Shown here piece by piece: positions 15,787-22,015 of a DNA stretch of 25,133 nucleotides. The first letter of the stretch is position 1. Each line of letters begins with the position of its first letter. The notes beneath the pieces are model-generated. The model was not told the DNA's origin. It was given only the letters and a program-made list of their open reading frames with translations, and made no database searches. The position numbers were made by a program, and so were the translations under genes. Source of the DNA: Bilabrum cf. latius (Eukaryota; Bigyra: Bicosoecida; Bigyra; Bicosoecida); contig CBCXTV010000040.1 in the NCBI GenBank assembly GCA_965178125.1, positions 1 to 25,133 on the forward strand. The letters are read 5' to 3'.

Positions 15787-16271
15787 TCAACCTCATACGC
15801 GCTCTTAAAGAACTTCCTCGACTTCCTTTTCTCCCCGGCCTCCGACGACTGAGCTTCTGCCACCTCCTGCTCAGCCTTCTCCCTCGCCTCGTGCAAGAAT
15901 GCCGCCGCTTTCGCCTGAGCGTCCTTCCTCGTATTGGCGAGGATCTCATCGCGCGTCGCCCCGATCCTCACGGCGGCTGACGGCGTGAACTCGCCAAAGC
16001 GGGCGGCCAATTCTCCCACGCGCGACCTCTTCTCCTCCCTCGTCAACGCTCCCGTAGGCTTGACGACCCGCGACCCCTGTGGCTGGGGCGGCTCGGGTCC
16101 CAGGCGAAGACGCCGAGACCTCGTATCCGGAGCCGCGACCGAGGATGGCCCTGACTCGAAGGCCAGCGCGACACGTCGCACGGAGCCCCCCCGTTCCTGA
16201 GCTTGGACCGTAACACGGGGCAACGCTGCGGACGAACCGCTGCTTCGTCCCGCACCCGGCGCCTTGCTCAA
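15645..16271 (-). CDS. Helical, charged segment of the KptA-containing gene
   Basis: This open segment links the main KptA ORF to the C-terminal piece but is in a frame of its own. It contains family B copy b near its start. A charged stretch follows: GALTREEKRSRVGELAARFGE, then RKDAQAKAAAFLHEAREKAEQEVAEAQ. The latter has the regular Ala/Glu/Lys spacing of a long helix or coiled coil. It ends in a Ser/Pro/Ala-rich linker. Immediately upstream, the frame that reads most naturally after the Lys/Glu tract (RPVAAEQAKKEPSEETPPS) is a third one. At least one indel therefore separates each pair of segments, probably in the GAA microsatellite and at copy b. There is no recognisable enzyme motif and no independent start codon is supported. 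Confidence 0.55.
   Translation of the reverse strand: MSKAPGAGRSSGSSAALPRVTVQAQERGGSVRRVALAFESGPSSVAAPDTRSRRLRLGPEPPQPQGSRVVKPTGALTREEKRSRVGELAARFGEFTPSAAVRIGATRDEILANTRKDAQAKAAAFLHEAREKAEQEVAEAQSSEAGEKRKSRKFFKSAYEVERPKPTMTPGAEPASSAVPASSALGSGTAPPPSTASVPKPSTPSAAA
16221..16250 (-). repeat. Family B hairpin insert, copy b
   Basis: The core is consensus with the inner GGACGAA/TTCGTCC stem. Outer arms are only weakly complementary, mostly through wobble pairs. It sits where two reading frames meet. Confidence 0.85.
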
Positions 16272-19200
16272 GGGAAGGGGGCGTCTCCTCGCTTGGTTCC
16301 TTCTTTGCCTGCTCCGCCGCCACAGGTCGCTTGAGGAGTCTCTTCTTCTTCTTCTTCTTCTTCTTCTTCTTCTTCTTCCTTCTTCTTCTTCTTCTTCTTC
16401 TTCTTCTTCTTCGTCGGTGCGGACTCCCCCTCTTCCTTCGCGGTGGGGACGGCTTTGGCCTCAGCAGCGGCAACCACGGACTCGGTGGCTTCCGCCGTGG
16501 CGATAGGGGCTTCCGAAGTGGACAACGCTGCGGACGGACCGCTGCTTCGCCCTCCCTTCTTCCCCTTGATCTCCTTGGCGATACCCGTCCGAATTTCCGT
16601 GGCGACGCCCGTCCTTACCACCGGCTCCTCTTTGATCGCGACCGACGCCGGCGCTTCCTTCTTCTTCCCCGTCACCCGCTGCTTGGTTCCGGAAGGCTTC
16701 GCCGAGGACAACGCTGCGGACGAACCGCTGCTTCGCCCTGGTTTAAGCTCCTTCACCTCGCTAGCGGACATGGAACGGGGAGCGCCCGCAGGACCAGCCG
16801 GGGCGGCCTGCATCTCGACGTCGGCGTCCAACTTGGGCACCACCTTGAGCGAGAACGCTCCCATCTCCTCGTGCCCAGACCGTCGGACCCTCGCGAACAT
16901 CCTGGAGAGCCTCTGTACCCCGGAATTTGTCGACACCAATGCCCTTGAGGCCTCCTTGGACGACATCGCCCGCGCAGCCGCAGCCCTTGCCAATCCGGCC
17001 CTCTGTCTTGCTGTGCGGCTGGCGTCGATGGGGTCGTCCTGGGCGTCGGGGTTGACGAAGATGACGTCATGATCCCCCCACACCCGCATGGTGTCCACCA
17101 GCGACTCAATAGCCCGATCGCGATCGATCGTCGCGAAGCACGTGGCGATCCGGTCATCAATGCCCGCTTCCGGTCCGGAAAGGGTCTCGACGATCCAATC
17201 CCACAATCCGCCCGGATCATTAGCGACCACCTCCTCAAACTCACTGATGTGTCTGATGATCGCGTCCTGGGGCATGAAACGACACGCCATCGTGAGGGCC
17301 CGAGTCTCGGCACGAATCCGAACGTCCGTCGGGTTGGTGCTGTCCGTTTGGGCCTCGCCCAAGTAGGCCGCGGCCCAGTATGTGAAGAAGCTTTGCGCCT
17401 TCTCACGCACCGTGACCTCTCCTGGTGTCGGGGACATCAGGCCCGGGGGAACCACCCACGCCTCCGTGCAAGTGGGGGCCGTAGAAAGTACCGTCCCCTT
17501 CTTCTGTGCCTCATTCCTGCGGTACTCCTCACCCTCCTTGGTCTGGCTGGTCCACGCCATAATGCGGTTCCTCTGCTTAGTGACCAACCTCGAGGCCGTG
17601 TTCTCATCGGAGGTCGCCTTCCTCTTCTTGCCGAGCTCATCCGTCGGGTCGCGATAGTACTCGCGCCTCAGCGTTCGCAACGCTTCCTGTGCCTGGACGA
17701 GCTCGGTCGGCTGCGCGACGGCGGCCTCGACCGGCTGGCGGCGGGGGCGATACCCGAAGAGCGTTCCGCACTCGGGCTCCCCCTCATTGCGCACCGCCGC
17801 ACACTTGGTGCTCCCGGCGATGACTCGCGCGTCGCAGATCGGGCACTTGAAGGACTTGTCCACACATCCTTCCACCGGATTGACAGCCGTCTCCATAACG
17901 AGGGGCTGTTTCATCCACTCGGCGACGATGCGGAAGGCCGGGTCGCGAGTCCCCTTCTCCTTCCGAGTGCCGGCCCCAGGGGTTTGGCTTCGGGGCAACG
18001 CTGCGGACGAACCGCTGCTTCGTCCCTCCGCCGTGCCCCCCGGGACCTGCGCGGGAGCCTGACCTCCGGACAACGCTGCGGACGAACCGCTGCTTCGCCC
18101 TTCGGCCTTGCTCCTCTCCTCGTCCGCCTGTGCCCTGATCTCGTCCCGCTTCCTGAGGGCTGCCGGGGCGTTGCCCCGAATCGCCACCTGCGTCGGCACG
18201 TCAGCCATCCAGGACCGATGCCAGAGGTGCGTATACACTCTCGACACCGGGTTGAGGGTCACCACCGACTCGACGCAGCAAGACGGAATGGCATCCAAAC
18301 ACAGGACCGAACCGCTCGTACTGACGAAGACGCTGTCGCGACGTACGACGTCATACAAGCGATCCAGGTCGACCCGGAGGAAAACTCCCGAAGTCGACGC
18401 CCCTGCCCTATAGGCCGTGGAAGCCTCAAGGTTCCAGGGGGCCAAGAACGCCAGATGGACTGGCCTGTTCGCCGGCTGGATCCCTGTCATTAGGATGCTC
18501 TCCAAGTTCTTCGCCTCCGTGTGGTGCCACAGCCCCTGATTGAGCTTCTTCATCACGCGCGTGTCGGGCGAACGCAGGGCCAACCTCTCCATTCGGATGA
18601 ACTCGAGGGTATGGCCCTGAGCGACACGGACGAACTCCCACGTACACCTGACCGTGTGGTCCGCCGCCGTGCGTTTTCGCATTCCGACCTGGAACCGGGA
18701 CTTCCCTGCTCCCAGCACGATGAACTGCAGCTCCATCATCGTGAGTTCTCGCTGGATGAGCCTTCTCGACACCATATTGTTGAGACGGTTGCGGAGGTGG
18801 TCCATCCGCACCCATCCCCCCGAGTCCATCGGGAGGGCCACCGCCTTGAGGTTGTACCCCCCCCCCCCCGTCCTCGGGACGGTGACGCCCACCTCGTGGC
18901 GCAACCACCGATTGATGGTGCGAGAAAACTCGTCCACAATCTTCGCGCCCATGTTGACCCGAAACCTCTCTGCCCTCTTGAAGAAGTCGGGAAACTGCTC
19001 CGATCCCGTTTGGAGCATGAAGAGGCTCCAGGCGAGCATGTTCGCATCGCGCGAAGCGACGTAGAATTCGTCTCGCATCCGGATGTTGAGGAGGTCCCGC
19101 TGGAACGACGTGCCCGCAAGGTCCCGTGGGTCGACGGTATCCGGCGGATTCAACAGCGAGTCGTTTTGAATCGCCGGGTCCGTCCGGAACAACTGACCCA

Positions 19201-22015
19201 CAGAGATCCTCACTTCGCTCGGCGTCAGCATGGGATTGGGCACCTCCCAGTCGACAAGCTCGTCGTTGCCGGTCAATGCGATCCGTTCGGCCTGCTTGTC
19301 GATCTTCTCGATCTCCGGAACGCTGAGACCCGTTTCATCGGCGAGGCGGGCTCGCCTCTCCTTGACGGCGGCGGCTTGCTTCTTGAGCTCTGCCTCGTAC
19401 GTGACCCTTGCCTTGGCCATAGATGCCTGGTATGCCGCCTTCGCGTCCCTCTTCCTCCTCTTGATGCCAAGCTGGGCCGCCGCAGCGGGGGGCTCGCCTC
19501 CTTCCTGCGGGGCCCCTTCTTGGGCATCGCGCTCCTGCTCCTCCGCGGTGGTCGAACTCACCTCCTGGACAGAGCCGTAGTCGATGTCACTCAACTCTCC
19601 GGTCAATCCCAGATCGTCTTGTGCACCTGACTCTGCCTTTCGAGCAGCGAGCGCCTCTTCGCTGAGGACGGCCCGTCGCGCAACCACCGGGTCGCGGTCC
19701 CGATAATCCGGGTCATCTTCCTCATCCGTGTCCGGACCGGCGTCGCCTGCCGGAACGACCACGGGGGCCCCGGCGGGAGCGCGAGTGGCGTGCTTCGGGC
19801 TCGCCTCAAGCTCCTCCCGAACCGGCATCAGTCCGGAAGGGAGCTCCTCGCACATGTCCTCGTCGTCATCGCCGATGGGTGGCTCCGGCTTGGGGAGTAC
19901 GACGGCACTGGGAGCGGACAACGCTGCGGACGAACCGCTGCTTCGCCCGACCCCCTCGCCGCCGTGCTCCTCCGAGATCTCCGTCGGTTCGGCGCCGGGC
20001 AACGCTGCGGACGAACCGCTGCCTCGTCCGGACGCCTCCCCTCTGGTGACCTCGACCTCCGTCGGATCGGTGCCGGGCAACGCTGCGGACGAACCGCTGC
20101 TTCGTCCGAGCACCTCCCCTTCGGTAGGCCCGACCGCCGGAGAGTAACTCCGAGGTCTGCCCGGCTCCGGCTGGGGCTCGGGCATGGTCGACGGCGCCTC
20201 CTGCAACGCCATGGACGCCATCGCCTCCTCGGCCACCTCCAACTCGAGTTTGCCCTCGATTTCCTTCCGGACGATCTCACGCAACCTGCGATCGTCCTCC
20301 GCGTGACGACGAGCCCGCTCCTCCCTTTCCTCATCTGCCGGCAGTGGTGGAGGGGCGTCCATGGGCTCTTCCTCGGCCACAGGCAGGCGGGCCTCATCCT
20401 CCTCGTATTGGTCGGCGCCCAACCGTGCGGTAGCAACGATGTCTTTGCCCCGCATTTCCTCGAGTCGTGCGATGGGTCGGTCCACCGTGTCGTCGGGGTC
20501 AATCTCCTCGCCCATGGCAACCCTGACCGAATCGTTGATCGTCTCCTGGGTGGTTGCCATGAAGCTGAGATCGCACTTCTCATGTGGACCTACCTCCTCC
20601 GCCTCTTGGGCCTGCCGAATCGAGGCTCGCACTGCCTCCTTCGCCTCCTGCTCGAATCGATTGGGGGATGCCTCTGCCTCATGCCCCGCCCTCAATTCGA
20701 GATAGGCATCGCCCATGTCCTTGTTGATGAAGTCGTGCATCGAGCTACCTTCCAGAGAGATGTTCTGGTTGGTCTCCTTCCGATGCTGCTCCGCCAACTC
20801 GTGGAACAAACGCTCCATTTCAAGGGCTGTGCCTCCTTGCCTCCGGAGATGCGGGTCTGACGCGTCGGCAATGGTCCGGGAGACCCCGAACAAGATGGCG
20901 GCGAGGTCGACGCTGTCCTCCGACGAACCGCCCTGGGAGCACGCTGCGGACGAACCGCTGCTCGCCCCTGCGCCTCCGAACTCCAGGGAGCGCTCCCGCA
21001 CCCACTTCCTGTTGTGCGGGGCGGCCGAGACCCGGACCATGGTACATGCCGGGGAACATCGGAGGCCTCCTAGGACCTGGCTCCGAGACCGCTGGCCCCT
21101 GGGGCCTGCCGCGAGACTGCGCGGCAGGGCGCTCGGGAGAAACCGCTGGTCCCAAGGACCTGCCGCGAGACTGCGCGGCAAGACGCTCGGGAGAGGGAGC
21201 CAGGGGGCGGCGGGCCACGTAGGGAACGCTTTCGGCAGAGACGGGGGAAGAAGGGGCGGATACAGATCGCACCCCTGCGGCAGCCACGGGCGCGGGCAAC
21301 GCTGCGGACGAACCGCTGCTTCGTCCGACACCCGGGCCGCCTTCCTCCCCGCCATCCGCCTTCGCCTCCCCAATGGGCTCGCCGCCTCCGCGATCGTCTC
21401 CTCCATCGCGGCCGTACCCTGACCCTCGGCAATCGGGGAACCGCCCTCGAAGTAGGGGTCGACGGTGACTCCGGGCAACGCTGCGGACGGACCGCTGCTT
21501 CGTCCGGCTTCAACCGCCATTTCCCCAAGGTGCTCGGGCGACGCCGCTCCCTCCGAAGTGGACGGGGACACTGATCCCTCACCACGCGGAATCGCCCCCC
21601 GATATGTGCCGATGATCTTCTCCGGGGCCCCGACCTTCTTCAACACGTCTTCCAGATCGGTTTCGGACTCGAACCGGTCGTCTGCGAAAACGTCGAAGAT
21701 CTCACCTTCATCCTCCTCGCGCACCTGGATGGGAGCTCCCTGGGCAGGGCGTGGGCGCACGGTGGGCGAACCACCACTGTCACCCGGCGGCTTCGGAGAG
21801 GTGACGGGTCCCGCTGCGGACGAACCGCTGCAAACGGACTCGCTCCCCTCCTCGGCCTTCTCGCCCTCCTCCTCGTCCCTCTCGCCGCCGTCGGCAAGGG
21901 GCTGAGGGCCGACAGAGTCCGGACCATACCACTCCTCCCACTCCGCGCAAATGGCAGCGGTCCAGTGGGGAGGAAAACCCGTGGTAAATCCGGTCGTACA
22001 TGCTCTGCTCGGCAA
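16268..22015 (-). CDS. Multidomain protein with a Tpt1/KptA RNA 2'-phosphotransferase domain
   Basis: The 1915-codon frame is the main body of a gene that probably starts at 23413. Counting from 22015, an acidic low-complexity N-part with several family B copies leads to a helical region. A Tpt1/KptA domain follows at about 1025-1260: RWLRHEVG (Arg1039-His1040), MDSGGWVRMDHL, KSRFQVG (Arg1107), QGHTLEFIRMERL, HHTEAKNLESIL (His1164-His1165-Thr1166), NRPVHLAF and YRAGASTSGVFLRVD (Arg1203). Tpt1/KptA enzymes remove a 2'-phosphate from RNA using NAD+, with an Arg-His-Arg-Arg set; all four appear present. HHT replaces the usual HGT. A zinc-like cluster (Cys1391, Cys1394, later KC and Cys1416) and a helical domain follow, then a Lys12-Glu13 tract. 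A 13-G run lies inside the KptA domain. The stretch 21.33-21.03 kb appears out of frame. The domain call is strong; activity and native length are uncertain. Confidence 0.85.
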   Translation of the reverse strand: MPSRACTTGFTTGFPPHWTAAICAEWEEWYGPDSVGPQPLADGGERDEEEGEKAEEGSESVCSGSSAAGPVTSPKPPGDSGGSPTVRPRPAQGAPIQVREEDEGEIFDVFADDRFESETDLEDVLKKVGAPEKIIGTYRGAIPRGEGSVSPSTSEGAASPEHLGEMAVEAGRSSGPSAALPGVTVDPYFEGGSPIAEGQGTAAMEETIAEAASPLGRRRRMAGRKAARVSDEAAVRPQRCPRPWLPQGCDLYPPLLPPSLPKAFPTWPAAPWLPLPSVLPRSLAAGPWDQRFLPSALPRSLAAGPRGQRSRSQVLGGLRCSPACTMVRVSAAPHNRKWVRERSLEFGGAGASSGSSAACSQGGSSEDSVDLAAILFGVSRTIADASDPHLRRQGGTALEMERLFHELAEQHRKETNQNISLEGSSMHDFINKDMGDAYLELRAGHEAEASPNRFEQEAKEAVRASIRQAQEAEEVGPHEKCDLSFMATTQETINDSVRVAMGEEIDPDDTVDRPIARLEEMRGKDIVATARLGADQYEEDEARLPVAEEEPMDAPPPLPADEEREERARRHAEDDRRLREIVRKEIEGKLELEVAEEAMASMALQEAPSTMPEPQPEPGRPRSYSPAVGPTEGEVLGRSSGSSAALPGTDPTEVEVTRGEASGRGSGSSAALPGAEPTEISEEHGGEGVGRSSGSSAALSAPSAVVLPKPEPPIGDDDEDMCEELPSGLMPVREELEASPKHATRAPAGAPVVVPAGDAGPDTDEEDDPDYRDRDPVVARRAVLSEEALAARKAESGAQDDLGLTGELSDIDYGSVQEVSSTTAEEQERDAQEGAPQEGGEPPAAAAQLGIKRRKRDAKAAYQASMAKARVTYEAELKKQAAAVKERRARLADETGLSVPEIEKIDKQAERIALTGNDELVDWEVPNPMLTPSEVRISVGQLFRTDPAIQNDSLLNPPDTVDPRDLAGTSFQRDLLNIRMRDEFYVASRDANMLAWSLFMLQTGSEQFPDFFKRAERFRVNMGAKIVDEFSRTINRWLRHEVGVTVPRTGGGGYNLKAVALPMDSGGWVRMDHLRNRLNNMVSRRLIQRELTMMELQFIVLGAGKSRFQVGMRKRTAADHTVRCTWEFVRVAQGHTLEFIRMERLALRSPDTRVMKKLNQGLWHHTEAKNLESILMTGIQPANRPVHLAFLAPWNLEASTAYRAGASTSGVFLRVDLDRLYDVVRRDSVFVSTSGSVLCLDAIPSCCVESVVTLNPVSRVYTHLWHRSWMADVPTQVAIRGNAPAALRKRDEIRAQADEERSKAEGRSSGSSAALSGGQAPAQVPGGTAEGRSSGSSAALPRSQTPGAGTRKEKGTRDPAFRIVAEWMKQPLVMETAVNPVEGCVDKSFKCPICDARVIAGSTKCAAVRNEGEPECGTLFGYRPRRQPVEAAVAQPTELVQAQEALRTLRREYYRDPTDELGKKRKATSDENTASRLVTKQRNRIMAWTSQTKEGEEYRRNEAQKKGTVLSTAPTCTEAWVVPPGLMSPTPGEVTVREKAQSFFTYWAAAYLGEAQTDSTNPTDVRIRAETRALTMACRFMPQDAIIRHISEFEEVVANDPGGLWDWIVETLSGPEAGIDDRIATCFATIDRDRAIESLVDTMRVWGDHDVIFVNPDAQDDPIDASRTARQRAGLARAAAARAMSSKEASRALVSTNSGVQRLSRMFARVRRSGHEEMGAFSLKVVPKLDADVEMQAAPAGPAGAPRSMSASEVKELKPGRSSGSSAALSSAKPSGTKQRVTGKKKEAPASVAIKEEPVVRTGVATEIRTGIAKEIKGKKGGRSSGPSAALSTSEAPIATAEATESVVAAAEAKAVPTAKEEGESAPTKKKKKKKKKKKEEEEEEEEEEEEETPQATCGGGAGKEGTKRGDAPFP
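16340..16412 (-). repeat. GAA/TTC trinucleotide microsatellite with a phase switch
   Basis: This is about 73 nt of pure purine on the minus strand. A single extra G at about 16378 changes the repeat phase from AAG to GAA, so the same tract codes for twelve Lys and then thirteen Glu. Three different frames are open through it. Confidence 0.92.
16515..16559 (-). repeat. Family B hairpin insert, copy c
   Basis: The core at 16523-16552 has one change in the inner stem (GGACGGACC), giving an A/C mismatch. Outer arms GAAG-T-GGA and TCCCTTC pair over 7 bp with one bulge. It is read as GRSSGPSAAL. Confidence 0.85.
16709..16738 (-). repeat. Family B hairpin insert, copy d
   Basis: The core has the TTCGCCC variant, which keeps the inner stem through a G.U pair in minus-strand RNA. 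No clear outer arms are seen. It is read as GRSSGSSAALSS. Confidence 0.83.
17996..18025 (-). repeat. Family B hairpin insert, copy e
   Basis: The core is consensus; the outer pairing is limited to GGC/GCC. It is read as GRSSGSSAALPR and lies between the KptA domain and the zinc-like cluster. Confidence 0.85.
18071..18100 (-). repeat. Family B hairpin insert, copy f
   Basis: The core has the TTCGCCC variant, with short ambiguous outer pairing (CCG/CGG). It lies only 45 nt from copy e, making a close direct pair, and is read as GRSSGSSAALSG. Confidence 0.85.
18857..18869 (-). repeat. Run of 13 G in the coding strand of the KptA domain
   Basis: Thirteen C on the plus strand give Gly-Gly-Gly-Gly in TGGGGYNLK, directly after the Arg-His pair of the KptA domain. 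Such a run is a hotspot for indels and for sequencing error. Confidence 0.95.
19919..19948 (-). repeat. Family B hairpin insert, copy g
   Basis: The core has the TTCGCCC variant. Possible outer arms GGGGG and CTCCC pair with one G.U. It is read as GRSSGSSAALSA. Confidence 0.83.
19991..20036 (-). repeat. Family B hairpin insert, copy h
   Basis: The core at 20000-20029 has CCTCG for CTTCG, kept as a G.U pair in the inner stem of minus-strand RNA. Outer arms GGCGT and GCGCC (minus strand) pair with one U.G. It is read as GRGSGSSAALPG. Confidence 0.85.
20069..20114 (-). repeat. Family B hairpin insert, copy i
   Basis: The core at 20078-20107 is consensus. Outer arms GGTGC and GCACC are perfectly complementary. 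It is read as GRSSGSSAALPG. Copies g, h and i are spaced about 80 nt apart. Confidence 0.87.
20939..20968 (-). repeat. Family B hairpin insert, copy j (divergent)
   Basis: The core has small changes at both ends (GCACGCTGC and CTGCTCGCCCC), which shorten the inner stem. It is read as GASSGSSAAC. Confidence 0.75.
21088..21195 (-). repeat. Tandem 54-nt hairpin repeat (family C)
   Basis: Two 54-nt units each contain a constant stem TGCCGCG/CGCGGCA preceded by a second small hairpin. The second hairpin's stem differs between units yet stays self-complementary (GGCCCC-T-GGGGCC in one, GGTCC-CAA-GGACC in the other). The period is 18 codons. Confidence 0.8.
21287..21334 (-). repeat. Family B hairpin insert, copy k
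   Basis: The core at 21297-21326 is consensus. Outer arms CGGGTG and CGCCCG (minus strand) pair over 6 positions with one U.G. In the long open frame it reads DEAAVRPQRCP, but in the frame that looks native here it reads GRSSGSSAALPAP. Confidence 0.87.
21476..21505 (-). repeat. Family B hairpin insert, copy l
   Basis: The core has GGACGGACC, giving one A/C mismatch in the inner stem. Outer arms CGGT(T)GA and TCACCG pair imperfectly. It is read as GRSSGPSAALPG. Confidence 0.83.

Noticed and set aside
17069-18493. Plus-strand open frame of 474 codons
   Set aside because: It is antisense to the KptA domain and zinc-like cluster; no recognisable protein features.
18521-19630. Plus-strand open frame of 369 codons
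   Set aside because: It is the shadow of the helical region and KptA domain on the minus strand.
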